From Mycobacterium sp. Root135 (GTDB taxonomy: Bacteria > Actinomycetota > Actinomycetes > Mycobacteriales > Mycobacteriaceae): a stretch of DNA of 64,000 nt. The translations under genes were made by a program, and so were the position numbers. Positions within the stretch are counted from its first letter, which is position 1. The number at the start of each line of letters is the position of its first letter. Location of the stretch: contig NZ_LMEZ01000004.1 of assembly GCF_001426545.1 (NCBI RefSeq), positions 653,414 through 717,413 on the forward strand. The letters run 5' to 3'. Below, piece after piece: positions 1 to 8,726 of the stretch. The notes beneath the pieces are model-generated. The model made no database searches. It was not told the origin of the DNA and worked only from the letters and a program-made list of their open reading frames with translations.

Positions 1-1
1 C

Positions 2-1789
2 ACCTGCGCCCTGGTTGCCACCGACGGCACCGTCGACTGGTTTTGCGCACCGCGCTTCGACTCCCCGAGCGTGTTCGGCGCGATCCTCGACACCGAGCGG
101 GGCGGCAGTTGGAGCCTCTCGCCGACGGGTGAGGTCTCGCGCACCCAGCAGTTCTACTTCCCCGACACCGCGGTCCTGATCACCCGGTTCCTCACCCCCG
201 ACGGCGTCGCCGAGGTGCACGACTTCATGCCCGTCCTCGGCTCGGGCGATCCCGAGCACCGCCAGCGGCTGGTCCGCAGGGTCAGCGGGGTGCGGGGCAC
301 GATCACGATGCGGATGTGCGTCGACGCCCGACCCGATTACGGGCGCGAACGATGCGTCGCCGAAGAGAGTGGCGACGGCGTACTCATCACCGGTGACGGC
401 GTTCGCCTCGGTCTGGTGGCCTCGGTGGACCTGTCCATTGAGGAGAGCGACGACAACACCCGCGTCAGCGCGGAAGTCGAACTATCCCAAGGCGACAGCG
501 CACTGTTCGTGCTCGAGATGCTCAGCGGAGACAACGTGCCGTCGAGCAACGCAGTCGACATGACCGACGACCTTCTGGACGCCACCACGTCGTACTGGCG
601 GTCGTGGTTGCGCCAGTCGCGCTACGTCGGCCGCTGGCGCGAGATGGTGCACCGCTCGGCCATCACCCTCAAGCTGCTCACGCACGAGCCGACCGGTGCC
701 GTCATTGCCGCACCGACCACCAGCATCCCGGAACTCATTGGCGGAAGCCGTAACTGGGACTACCGCTACGTCTGGGTCCGCGACGCCGGCTTCAGCCTGT
801 ACGCCCTGCTCCGGCTCGGCTTCACCGACGAGGCCAGCGCGTTCATCGGCTGGCTCTCCGAACGGCTCGGCGAGGAACGCGAGCAGGGCGAAGGCCCGGA
901 CAACCTCGGACCGCTTCGGGTGCTCTACGACATCGACGGCAACCGCCCCGTCGAGGAGACCGAGCTCGACCATCTGCGCGGGTACCGCGACTCCAAGCCG
1001 GTGCGCATCGGCAACGCCGCGGTCGACCAGCTGCAGCTCGACATCTACGGCGAGCTCATCGACTCGATTTACCTGTTCAACAAGTACGGCGCCGGAATTA
1101 GCAGCGACGCTTGGGATGACGTCGTCGACGTCGTCGAATGGGTGATCGAGAATTGGGACCGCGAGGACGCGAGCATGTGGGAGGTCCGCGGCGATCATCG
1201 CGCGTACACGACCTCGCGGCTGTTCTGCTGGGTCGCCCTGGAGCGCACCATCCGCATCGCCCGCCAGCGTGGGCTGCCCGGTGACATCGGCGCATGGTCG
1301 AAGACGCGCGACGAGATCTACGCCCGCATCATGTCCCAGTCCTGGAACGACGATTTGCAGGCCTTCACCCAGACCGAGGGCGGCACCGAGCTCGACGCCG
1401 GGGTGCTGCTGATGCCGATGGTGAAGTTCCTCTCGCCTGCCGACCCGAAGTTCCTCTCGACGCTGGAGGCGGTCGAAAAGGATTTGGTCACCGACACGCT
1501 GGTGTTCCGCTACTCGCCGGAAACCGACGGTCTCGACGGCGCGGAGGGCACCTTCTCGCTGTGCTCGTTCTGGTACGTGGAGGCGCTGACGCGGGCGGGC
1601 CGCCTCGACGACGCGCAGCTGGCGTTGGAGAAGATGTTCACCTACGCCAACCACGTGGGCCTCTACGCCGAGCAGGTCAGCGCCACCGGCGACCAGGTCG
1701 GCAACTTCCCGCAGGCCTTCACCCACTTCGCGCTCATCAGCGCGGCGATCAACCTCGATCGTGCACTCGACACAGGAGACAAGTCATGA
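2..1789 (+). CDS. Glycoside hydrolase family 15 protein (trehalase/glucoamylase-like), 5' end outside window
   Basis: The reading frame is already open at base 2 and encodes the N-terminal GH15 signature (VDWFCAPRFDSPSVFGA), so the start codon lies before the window. The (alpha/alpha)6 catalytic region is clear: GGSRNWDYRYVWVRDAG near base 741, PVRIGNAAVDQLQLDIYGE near base 1000, and GLYAEQVS near base 1660, whose Glu (about 1670-1672) is the probable catalytic base. In mycobacteria GH15 members hydrolyse trehalose or alpha-glucans; the substrate here is inferred from the family only. No signal peptide can be judged because the start is missing. The stop overlaps the next start codon (ATGA), which implies translational coupling with the DinB-type gene. 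Confidence 0.9.
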   Translation, partial: TCALVATDGTVDWFCAPRFDSPSVFGAILDTERGGSWSLSPTGEVSRTQQFYFPDTAVLITRFLTPDGVAEVHDFMPVLGSGDPEHRQRLVRRVSGVRGTITMRMCVDARPDYGRERCVAEESGDGVLITGDGVRLGLVASVDLSIEESDDNTRVSAEVELSQGDSALFVLEMLSGDNVPSSNAVDMTDDLLDATTSYWRSWLRQSRYVGRWREMVHRSAITLKLLTHEPTGAVIAAPTTSIPELIGGSRNWDYRYVWVRDAGFSLYALLRLGFTDEASAFIGWLSERLGEEREQGEGPDNLGPLRVLYDIDGNRPVEETELDHLRGYRDSKPVRIGNAAVDQLQLDIYGELIDSIYLFNKYGAGISSDAWDDVVDVVEWVIENWDREDASMWEVRGDHRAYTTSRLFCWVALERTIRIARQRGLPGDIGAWSKTRDEIYARIMSQSWNDDLQAFTQTEGGTELDAGVLLMPMVKFLSPADPKFLSTLEAVEKDLVTDTLVFRYSPETDGLDGAEGTFSLCSFWYVEALTRAGRLDDAQLALEKMFTYANHVGLYAEQVSATGDQVGNFPQAFTHFALISAAINLDRALDTGDKS

Positions 1790-2409
1790 CAGTCGCCCAG
1801 CAGGAGCGCGCCGCGCTCGTCACCACCATGCGCGGCGTCGGCCCGGAACAGCCGACGCTGTGCGGAGATTGGACCACCCGCGACCTGGCCGCCCACCTGG
1901 TCATCAGGGAACGTCGACTCGACGCCGCGCCGGGCATCATGGTGCCGAAGTTCGCCGGCTACACCGAGCGGGTGCAGAACCAGGTGGCCGCCGAGAACGA
2001 CTGGAACGTGCTGCTCGACCAGATCGCGTCGGGGCCGCCGCTCTTGTCGCCGTTCAAGTTGCTCGACCCCTTCGTCAACGTCGCCGAGATGTTCATCCAC
2101 CACGAGGACGTCCGGCGTGCCGTAATCGGTTGGGAGCCAAGGGCACTCGATGCGACGACGACGTCGTCGCTGGCGAGGCAGGTCAGCCTGATGTCGCGGA
2201 TGACGATGTCGAAGACACCGGCGCGGGTGACGCTGAAGACGCCCGACGGCACCACGTTGACCACCGTCGGCAAGGGCCCCGCCGTCACGGTGACGGGCGA
2301 ACCCGGCGAACTGTTGATGTTCATCTCCGGCCGGGATCAAGCCAAGCTGACCTTTACCGGTGACGACGCCGCGGTGAGTGCGGTGCGCGACGGGGAGCGC
2401 GGGCTCTAA
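1786..2409 (+). CDS. TIGR03085-type metal-binding protein (DinB / mycothiol-dependent isomerase superfamily)
   Basis: A 207-residue protein beginning MTVAQQERAALV. It has the N-terminal pattern LCGDWTTRDLAAHL, in which the His is a predicted metal ligand of the DinB four-helix fold, and the family hallmark HHEDVRRA near residue 105. Members are thought to bind a divalent metal and act in mycothiol-linked chemistry, but the reaction of this subfamily is not established. The start is fixed by the ATGA overlap with the upstream GH15 stop. A luciferase-like oxidoreductase follows 18 bases downstream, so the three genes may share a transcript. There is no signal peptide; it is probably cytosolic. 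Confidence 0.85.
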   Translation: MTVAQQERAALVTTMRGVGPEQPTLCGDWTTRDLAAHLVIRERRLDAAPGIMVPKFAGYTERVQNQVAAENDWNVLLDQIASGPPLLSPFKLLDPFVNVAEMFIHHEDVRRAVIGWEPRALDATTTSSLARQVSLMSRMTMSKTPARVTLKTPDGTTLTTVGKGPAVTVTGEPGELLMFISGRDQAKLTFTGDDAAVSAVRDGERGL

Positions 2410-2427
2410 GCAACTAGGCTCGAACGC

Positions 2428-3360
2428 ATGGACTTCCGCGTTTTCGTCGAACCGCAGCAGGGCGCCACCTACGCCGACCAGTTGGCCGTGGCCAAGACCG
2501 CGGAGGCGGCGGGCTACTCGGCCTTCTTCCGGTCCGACCATTACCTGGCGATGTCGGGCGACGGCATGCCTGGGCCGACGGATTCGTGGGTGACCCTCGG
2601 CGGCATCGCCCGCGAGACGTCGACGATCCGGCTCGGCACCATGGTCACCTCGGCCACGTTCCGCCACCCTGGCGTGCTGGCCATCTCCGTCGCCCAGGTC
2701 GACGAGATGAGCGGCGGCCGGGTGGACCTGGGACTCGGCGCGGGCTGGTTCGAGGCCGAGCACGAGGCGTACGCAATTCCGTTTCCGCCGCTCGGCGTGC
2801 GGTTCGACCGCCTCGAAGAACAGTTGGACATCCTCACCGGGATGTGGAGCACTCCGGTGGGTGAGACCTACGACTACAGCGGGACGCACTACTCGATCAA
2901 GGAGTCGCCCGCGCTGCCCAAGCCCATTCAGTCGCCGTACCCGCCGATCATCATCGGCGGCGGTGGGCCCAAGCGCACCCCGGCGCTGACGGCGAAGTAC
3001 GCGACCGAGTTCAACATCCCGTTCGTGGACCTCGAGACCCTCAAGACGCAGTACGCCCGCGTCGAAGCGGCGGTCGAGGCGGCCGGACGCGCGGCGAACT
3101 CACTGACGTACTCGGCGGCGTTCGTGGTGTGCGCCGGTCGCGACGACGCCGAGGTCGCCGCCCGCGCCGCGGCGATTGGTCGCGACGTCGACGATCTGCG
3201 CAGCAGTTCACCGCTGGTGGGCACGCCCGGAGAGATCGCCGACAAGCTGGACCCGTTCGCCGAGGCCGGCGTGCAGCGCGTGTACCTCCAGGTCCTCGAC
3301 CAGTCCGATCTCGACCACGTCGAGTTCTTCGCGGCCGAGGTCATCCCGCAACTGGGCTGA
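2428..3360 (+). CDS. LLM-class F420-dependent oxidoreductase (TIGR03560-like)
   Basis: A 310-residue luciferase-like TIM-barrel protein starting MDFRVFVEPQQGATYADQ. Family patterns include FFRSDHYL near residue 35, TSATFRHPGVLA near 74-85 and the GGRVDLGLGAGWFEAEH segment just after residue 93, followed by PPIIIGGGGPKRTP. The actinobacterial group uses reduced F420 rather than FMN; the cofactor is inferred from the family and the physiological substrate is unknown. It follows the DinB-type gene closely on the same strand. A second member of the same subfamily lies at 27189-28097, so this is one of at least two paralogues in the window. Confidence 0.88.
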   Translation: MDFRVFVEPQQGATYADQLAVAKTAEAAGYSAFFRSDHYLAMSGDGMPGPTDSWVTLGGIARETSTIRLGTMVTSATFRHPGVLAISVAQVDEMSGGRVDLGLGAGWFEAEHEAYAIPFPPLGVRFDRLEEQLDILTGMWSTPVGETYDYSGTHYSIKESPALPKPIQSPYPPIIIGGGGPKRTPALTAKYATEFNIPFVDLETLKTQYARVEAAVEAAGRAANSLTYSAAFVVCAGRDDAEVAARAAAIGRDVDDLRSSSPLVGTPGEIADKLDPFAEAGVQRVYLQVLDQSDLDHVEFFAAEVIPQLG

Positions 3361-3399
3361 CGCCACCCGCCATGATCACCCGCGGCTACCATCAAGCCC

Positions 3400-3840
3400 G
3401 TGAAGGACGCCGACCACGACGAGGATGAGGCGCCGTGGCACGAGCGCACGTCGACCGTCGTCGGAGCCAGTGCCGGCGCCATCGCGGTGATCGGGCTGCT
3501 GTGGCTGCTCATCTCCTACGTCGTCGGCGGTTCAGACGATCCGGGGACGACGTCGCAGTACTACCCGGATCCCAGCTTCTCCGACCGCAGTTCCGCGTCC
3601 ACGACTGGGCCATCGGGGGAGACCACCAGTACCGAGACGATCACCAGCACCAGTCCCCCGGTCACCACCGACATCGACCCCGGTGCCACGACGACCAGCG
3701 GCACCGACACGTCGACGACGCCGACCACGACGTCGTTCAATCCGTCCAACCTGCCGAGGACCAGGGCGTCGACGACGTATGACGACGGGCGTCAGCGGCC
3801 GCGGCTCAACGAGACACGGACGCTGTACCCCCGGCCCTGA
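3400..3840 (+). CDS. Small membrane protein with Ser/Thr-rich extracytoplasmic tail, unknown function
   Basis: The GTG start gives MKDADHDEDEAPWHERTS, an acidic cytoplasmic head, followed by one hydrophobic span (about residues 21-43, GASAGAIAVIGLLWLLISYVV). The remaining ~100 residues are Ser/Thr/Pro-rich and probably face the cell wall. No catalytic domain is visible. The head-span-tail plan resembles the longer proteins at 9537, 46824 and 54341, although the sequences are not obviously homologous. It is downstream of and co-oriented with the F420 oxidoreductase and converges on iniC. Function is not recognised. Confidence 0.7.
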   Translation: MKDADHDEDEAPWHERTSTVVGASAGAIAVIGLLWLLISYVVGGSDDPGTTSQYYPDPSFSDRSSASTTGPSGETTSTETITSTSPPVTTDIDPGATTTSGTDTSTTPTTTSFNPSNLPRTRASTTYDDGRQRPRLNETRTLYPRP

Positions 3841-3915
3841 TCCCCTCGCCGAGTGCACGCTTGTTGTACGCATCGCCCGAGTGACCCCGTAAACAACCGT
3901 GCAGTCGGCGCGTGG

Positions 3916-5421
3916 TCAGCGGCCCTGGGCGGCGAAGTCGGCCACCATCGCCTCGGCGCTGCGGACCGCCGCGCGGCACGCCCTGGTGGTGAACGGGTCG
4001 TTGAGCGGGTGATCGGCACGCCGGCGCCACCGCTGCGCCGCGGAGAACGCCGCCCGCGGACCGTCGTAGGGCGCGTCGGATTGCAGGCCGAGGCGGCTGG
4101 CGGCGTCGGTACCCGAGCCGCCGATGATTCGTCGCAGCGATGCCATTTCGTCGTCGTTCAACGTCGTTGGGCGCGAACGCAATTGGCTCAGCAGCCGCAG
4201 CTCTTCGAACGCGTGGGTGTCGGCGAGCAACGGTTCGATGTCGGCGAGGATGTACGGGGTGGCGTAGATCGGGTTGTCCTCGACCACCCGGCGTAGGGAC
4301 AGCAGCGCGGTGTGCGCCTTCAGGAGATCCGACCGCTGGGCGAACTGCTGGTCGATCACGTCGCGCAGCGCGATCAGACCGCTGCGCTCGAGCAGCTCGT
4401 CGGCGAGCGCAACCGAGTCGGAGATACCCGCCCGCAGCACCGCGATCGAGATCCGGATGCCGAACATCCCGAAGCGCTCGAGCAAGGCCGCGCGGGTGGC
4501 GGCGTCTACGGGCAGCGCCTGGCTTCCCTCGTGGTCCTCCCGGACGAACCGGTCCACCGACAGCATCGACTTGGCCAGCTCGCCGGCATCCACCCCGGAG
4601 AGCTTCTCCAGCGCGACGAACTCGCTCTGCCGCAACGTCCGCGCGGTCAGCGCGAGCAGCCCCGACACCGGGACGACGGCCTGGCAGATGCCCGTCTTGT
4701 CCATCTCCGCGGTGAACCTGGTCGCGACGTCCTTGGCCGACAGCATGGCGTCGATCCGCCCGGCGCCGATCTCGTCGGCCCGCGACGCCACGCCGATCAC
4801 GCCGAGCGCACCCGACGAGCCGCCGACGAGGGTGCCGATCTGCTTGAGCAGGCCGATGTCCGTCGCGTTGAGCGTGCGCAGCAGGAAGACGACGGCGTCG
4901 ACGCGCGGGACGCCGTCCTCCGGGACCAGCAGGCGCAGCGTGCGCTCGGAGACGTCTCGTGACAGCGACGACGTGCCGGGGGTGTCGATGATGGTGGTGT
5001 CGACCAGTTCGGCGGCAGGCCATTCGACGTCGAGGTCGACGACGTCGTCGGGGTCGAGGCTGGCGAAGTCGAACGTCAGGCCCCGATCCCCCGGGTCGCG
5101 GGCGATGGGCACGTTCGACCGTCGGCCGCCGCGGTGGTTGGCGGTGACCTTCGGGGTGGCCCCGTTGCGGAACCACGTGACGATTCGGGTGGCCTCGGTC
5201 GCGTCGGTCGGGGCGATGTCCTCGCCGACGAGCGCGTTGACCAGCGTCGACTTACCCGCCTTCAGCGTCCCGGCGAGCGCAACGCGGATGGGCTGGTTGA
5301 GTCGCCTGCCGATCCAGTCCAGTTCGTTGTGCACGTCGGGGCGCTCGCGGTAGGCCGGGTCGCTCCGGTAGGCCTGCATGGTGCCGCCAAGGATCGCGCG
5401 CACTCGATCACTGGTGCTCAT
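3916..5421 (-). CDS. iniC: IniC, dynamin-like GTPase of the isoniazid-inducible locus
   Basis: A 501-residue bacterial dynamin-like GTPase. G1/P-loop is GTLKAGKS at residues 51-58, a G2 region follows (TDATEATRI, 72-80), G3 is DTPG at 146-149 and the G4-like SRAD is at 213-216; the rest is helical. IniC and IniA are encoded together in mycobacteria, and iniBAC is induced by inhibitors of cell-wall synthesis such as isoniazid and ethambutol. Membrane remodelling or repair is the proposed role of these dynamin-like proteins. It is the last gene of the minus-strand iniB-iniA-iniC series, 35 bases after iniA, and was identified by family resemblance plus this context. Confidence 0.93.
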   Translation of the reverse strand: MSTSDRVRAILGGTMQAYRSDPAYRERPDVHNELDWIGRRLNQPIRVALAGTLKAGKSTLVNALVGEDIAPTDATEATRIVTWFRNGATPKVTANHRGGRRSNVPIARDPGDRGLTFDFASLDPDDVVDLDVEWPAAELVDTTIIDTPGTSSLSRDVSERTLRLLVPEDGVPRVDAVVFLLRTLNATDIGLLKQIGTLVGGSSGALGVIGVASRADEIGAGRIDAMLSAKDVATRFTAEMDKTGICQAVVPVSGLLALTARTLRQSEFVALEKLSGVDAGELAKSMLSVDRFVREDHEGSQALPVDAATRAALLERFGMFGIRISIAVLRAGISDSVALADELLERSGLIALRDVIDQQFAQRSDLLKAHTALLSLRRVVEDNPIYATPYILADIEPLLADTHAFEELRLLSQLRSRPTTLNDDEMASLRRIIGGSGTDAASRLGLQSDAPYDGPRAAFSAAQRWRRRADHPLNDPFTTRACRAAVRSAEAMVADFAAQGR

Positions 5422-5456
5422 GTCGGTTGCCCAGCTTAGTGACCGCTGCCGAGAAG

Positions 5457-7310
5457 TTACCCAGCGACGCTTTCCGGCCGTGGCGAAAGGTTGACGGCGT
5501 GCTCGGTGACCTGGCGCAGGATGTTGAGCCGACGCTCCAGTTCGCGGACCCTCGTGTCGCGCTCGTCCATCTCCATCTTGGCTGCGGTGAGCGACGCCTG
5601 GAGCGACTCGTTCAGTGAGCGGGTGGTCTGGTTGGCGATGTCGCGGTAGTGGTCGCGGAGCTGGCGCTGCACGCCCTTGAGCCGGTCGCGGGATTCCTTG
5701 CTGACGATGAAGGACACGTCGTCGACGAAGCGGCGGACGTTGGTCTTGGCCTCGTTGCGCACGCGGAGCATGCGGTTCTCCATGTCCTCCTTGTACGCCT
5801 TGCGCCCCAGCACCAGGCCCGCGCCGAGCGAGAGCGGGTTGAACATCCCGAGGCCGGCGAAGGAGGTGAGCATGCCGAACATCAGCACACCGCCGTAGGA
5901 ACCGCGCATGCCGGTGACGACCTTGTGGCCCTTGCCAATTGGCTTGGCCTCCAGCCTGCTGAGCGACTTCATCTCACCGAGTCCGGCGCCCATGTCGCGG
6001 GCGTTGATCTGCGGCATCTTGACCGCGTCGAGCCCGGCCTCGGAGAACGTCCGGCCCACCTCTTGCGCGAGTGCTTCGGCCCGTTGATAGGCCCACACGA
6101 AGTTGTCGCCGACGGCGGTGGCGACGGCGTTCTCCAACTCGGCGCCGATCTCGGCCCAGTGCTGGGTGGGGTCGCACCCGTCGACCAGATGTTCGGTGTG
6201 CTGGGTGATCGCGCGGAACCTGGCCCGCAGATCGTGGTCGACGTCCGCGGTCAGGTCGTTGATGCCGTCGTTGAGCACCTGCTGCCACAACGCGGTGTGC
6301 TGCAACGCATCCTGGGCCTCCTGCTTGCGCCGTTCGAGATCGGCGTTGAGTGCGTCACGGGCCTCGGGGTCGTTGATCGAAGACAGCTCCGTCTCGACGG
6401 TCATCGTCAGATGTTCGGCCGCGGAACGAACCTCGGCGAGCACCTGGTCGCGGATGCGGTCGTTCTCTCGGCCGAGGACCTTCTCGCTGAGGAACTTGAC
6501 GATCGCCGGGAAGTTCGACTCCTCGTTGAGTTCCTTGTCGTTCATCTGAATGGCGTGGCTGCGCAGGACCGAGGACACCGGGGTCACCGGGACCGTCACG
6601 CCGGCCCGTTGCAGGTGCCCGACGTTGGCGGCGACGATCTCGCGCCAGTGCGGGTAGAGGTCGGTCTTGGTGGCCAGAATCGTTGCGACCGGGCAGATTT
6701 CGACGGCCTGGCGAATGAAGGTCATCTCGGGCTCGGTGAATTCCTGGCTGGTGTCGCTCACCATCAGGACTGCGTCGGCGTCGGGCAGCAGGCCCAGCGT
6801 CGCCGACAGGTGCGGCTGACCGTGCCCACCCACCCCCGGGGTGTCGACGAACGCCAGCCCGTTCTGCAGCAGCGGGCTCGGCGCGGTCACCTCGACCCGC
6901 AGCACCTCGCGACCCCCGGCCTGCGGCGCCCTGCGCAGGTCGTTGCGGACGTCGGCCATGGGGATCTCGACCTCCTCCGGCTCGGCGCCCTCGCCTCGCG
7001 CGACGATCAAGCGGGCCGACGCCTGCTCGCCGTAGGAGACGACCGTCGCCAGCGTGGTGGTCTCGTCGTCACCGACGCGGGCGACGGGAACGTTGAGCAG
7101 CGAATTCAGCAGTTGGCTCTTGCCCTGCTTGAGCTGGCCCGCGATGACGACCCTGACCTGGGGGTCGCTGATGCGCTCCTTGGCCATGGCGAGTCGCTCG
7201 ACGAGGTCGCCGCGCTCGTAGGCCTCGGCGATCTTGGTGCTGTGGTCGATCAACTCGACGATGACCTTGACCTTGCGGGGGTCGTTCGGTTGCGTCGTGG
7301 AATTCGTCAA
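5457..7310 (-). CDS. iniA: IniA, dynamin-like GTPase with membrane-inserting segment
   Basis: A 617-residue protein with P-loop GQLKQGKS at residues 58-65, DTPG at 156-159 and TKTD at 214-217. A glycine-rich hydrophobic patch near residues 470-503 (GGVLMFGMLTSFAGLGMF...) fits the membrane-interaction paddle of bacterial dynamin-like proteins. The C-terminus is rich in charged heptads (about 515-600), as expected for a stalk coiled coil. IniA is required for isoniazid/ethambutol tolerance phenotypes in mycobacteria and is proposed to remodel or repair the plasma membrane. It lies between iniB and iniC. A strong hairpin at 7350-7386 separates it from iniB and could lower its expression relative to iniB. 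Confidence 0.95.
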   Translation of the reverse strand: MTNSTTQPNDPRKVKVIVELIDHSTKIAEAYERGDLVERLAMAKERISDPQVRVVIAGQLKQGKSQLLNSLLNVPVARVGDDETTTLATVVSYGEQASARLIVARGEGAEPEEVEIPMADVRNDLRRAPQAGGREVLRVEVTAPSPLLQNGLAFVDTPGVGGHGQPHLSATLGLLPDADAVLMVSDTSQEFTEPEMTFIRQAVEICPVATILATKTDLYPHWREIVAANVGHLQRAGVTVPVTPVSSVLRSHAIQMNDKELNEESNFPAIVKFLSEKVLGRENDRIRDQVLAEVRSAAEHLTMTVETELSSINDPEARDALNADLERRKQEAQDALQHTALWQQVLNDGINDLTADVDHDLRARFRAITQHTEHLVDGCDPTQHWAEIGAELENAVATAVGDNFVWAYQRAEALAQEVGRTFSEAGLDAVKMPQINARDMGAGLGEMKSLSRLEAKPIGKGHKVVTGMRGSYGGVLMFGMLTSFAGLGMFNPLSLGAGLVLGRKAYKEDMENRMLRVRNEAKTNVRRFVDDVSFIVSKESRDRLKGVQRQLRDHYRDIANQTTRSLNESLQASLTAAKMEMDERDTRVRELERRLNILRQVTEHAVNLSPRPESVAG

Positions 7311-7349
7311 GGGAGGGCTCCTCTTCCGCCGCGGTCAACGGTAGGCGTG

Positions 7350-7386
7350 ACACTGGCGGGGACCCCAGTGGAGTCCCCGCCAGTGT
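7350..7386 (-). terminator. Perfect 14-bp hairpin between iniB and iniA
   Basis: Arms at 7350-7363 and 7373-7386 are perfectly complementary (GC-rich, CACTGGCGGGGAC-type arm) with a 9-base loop. There is no U-run, as is common for mycobacterial hairpins. It lies inside the iniBAC transcription unit, so partial termination or 3'-end protection of the iniB message is more likely than full termination. Confidence 0.65.
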
Positions 7387-7395
7387 GGTGATCGA

Positions 7396-8445
7396 TCAGA
7401 ACGCGTCGAGGTGGGTGTCGTTGTGCGACGCCAGATCGGTGTCGTTGTGCGACGCGATGTCCGTCGAGTTGCCCGAGGCCACGTTGCTGGTGAAGCTGTG
7501 GTCGTCGACGGTGTTGTCGACGTTCGAGTGGGTCTCGGTCTCGGTCGAGACGTGGGTGTTGACCGAGCTGTCGGTGTGGTTGCCGCTGCCCAGGTCGCCA
7601 CCGGCGGTGGTCTGGTTGCCGCCCACGGTCGAGCTGGTGGAGTGCGAGGACGTGTCGTTGACGATGATCGACCCGCCGCCACCGCCGTTGCCTGCGTTGG
7701 CTTCGTTGCCGCCGTTGCCGATTCCGATGCCGAGCAGGCCGCCACCGCTTGAGCCACCGCTGGCGCCGGCGCTGCCGCCGTGGCCGCCGGACATGTCGTT
7801 GTCCTTGATGACGGTGCCCTCGTTGCCGGTGATGATGTCGCCGCCGGAATGCTGCGAGGTGTCGGTGACCTTCGTGTCGTTGCCCTCGCCGATGATGATC
7901 GGCGAGTGGCTGCCGCCGTCGATGTAGCCGGTGTTGGCGCTGTTGCCTTCGCCGACGACGTTGCCGTTGCCCTTGACGCTGGTGGTGTCGATGTCGCCGG
8001 CGGTGCCGGTGTTGACGACCGCGCCGTCGGTGGCGGAGGTCTTGTTGCCGAGGGTGATGTCGCCGAAGCCGAGGTTGAAGGCGCCCTGCTGCGCGTTGGA
8101 GCCCGCGTGCTGGTCGGGGCTGAGCAACGAGGTGTCGTTGTTGCTGGCGAGCTGCGTGGCGTTGTGGCTGGCGAAGTCCGTCTGCGGCGCGAAGGCCGTC
8201 TGCGGGGAGAACGCCGTGGGGATGTTGTGGTAGCTCGCGACCGCGCTCTGCAGACCGTAGACCGGGTCGCCGCCACCGAGCAGCACACCGGCGGGCGCCG
8301 CGGAGGCGGCGACGGCGGCGAACTGGGAGGCGCTGACGTTCTGCAGGCCGACGGAGCGCAGCGCGCCCTCGGGGTCGGAGATGTAGTTGGCGGCAACTGC
8401 CGGGCTGCGGAACAGGTCGAGGATGTAGTCGAGGAGGTTCGTCAT
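7396..8445 (-). CDS. iniB: IniB, isoniazid-inducible Gly/Asn/Ser-rich protein
   Basis: A 349-residue protein. The N-terminal ~50 residues (MTNLLDYILDLFRSPAVAANYISDP...) form the conserved IniB N-terminal domain. The rest is low complexity, rich in Gly, Asn, Ser, Thr and Asp, with repeated NDT/ASHN units (ASHNATQLASNNDT in the middle; SHNDTDLASHNDTHL at the end). The IniB product has no known enzymatic activity; a structural or envelope role is inferred. GGAAGG lies about 6 bases before the ATG. The upstream gap (8446-8726) carries a TAACGT -10-like element and two CCCCTAA boxes that also occur before the paralogue at 8727-9269. Confidence 0.92.
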   Translation of the reverse strand: MTNLLDYILDLFRSPAVAANYISDPEGALRSVGLQNVSASQFAAVAASAAPAGVLLGGGDPVYGLQSAVASYHNIPTAFSPQTAFAPQTDFASHNATQLASNNDTSLLSPDQHAGSNAQQGAFNLGFGDITLGNKTSATDGAVVNTGTAGDIDTTSVKGNGNVVGEGNSANTGYIDGGSHSPIIIGEGNDTKVTDTSQHSGGDIITGNEGTVIKDNDMSGGHGGSAGASGGSSGGGLLGIGIGNGGNEANAGNGGGGGSIIVNDTSSHSTSSTVGGNQTTAGGDLGSGNHTDSSVNTHVSTETETHSNVDNTVDDHSFTSNVASGNSTDIASHNDTDLASHNDTHLDAF

Positions 8446-8508
8446 GGGAGTGCCTTCCGGTTGTGGAGGTGTAGGTCGTGTCGCCGTGCCTCCGGCGATC
8501 TGTTCACT

Positions 8509-8514
8509 ACGTTA
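8509..8514 (-). promoter_or_regulatory. iniB: Predicted -10 element of iniB
   Basis: On the minus strand the bases read GGGCCCATAACGTAG; TAACGT fits the mycobacterial TANNNT -10 pattern. It would give a 5' leader of roughly 55-60 bases. The same context (GGGGCCGATAACATT) precedes the IniB-like gene at 8727-9269. Confidence 0.45.
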
Positions 8515-8593
8515 TGGGCCCGCTGGAACCCCGGAAACGGGGAAGCAACCCCTTGCTCCCGGGGGCCGTTGCGGGGCGACCAGGGGGTGTCCG

Positions 8594-8608
8594 TTAGGGG
8601 ATTAGGGG
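8594..8608 (-). promoter_or_regulatory. Tandem TTAGGGG (CCCCTAA) boxes upstream of iniB
   Basis: Two direct copies of TTAGGGG at 8594-8600 and 8602-8608, with an 8-bp period, lie about 80-95 bp upstream of the predicted iniB -10. Three more copies occur at 9405-9443, before the paralogous gene. They are candidate activator sites; the encoded regulator at 11369-13840 is the obvious candidate but binding is not shown. Confidence 0.5.
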
Positions 8609-8666
8609 ATTGCCGCGGGGGCCGCGCTGCGTGGCGCTGGCCTGCACCGACGACACCCGGAAACGA

Positions 8667-8698
8667 CGACAGCGCGGCCATTGCTGGCCGCGCTGTCG
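8667..8698 (-). terminator. Terminator hairpin downstream of the IniB-like gene
   Basis: A 14-bp perfect stem (arms 8667-8680 and 8685-8698, GC-rich) with a 4-base TTGC loop begins about 30 bases after the stop of the gene at 8727-9269. It separates that gene from the iniB promoter. Confidence 0.7.
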
Positions 8699-8726
8699 CG
8701 AATCGGGTCGTGCTGGTGTCGTCGGG

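Noticed and set aside
5649..7391. Long open frame antisense to iniA
   Set aside because: A composition shadow of iniA; no recognisable domain and no ribosome-binding site.
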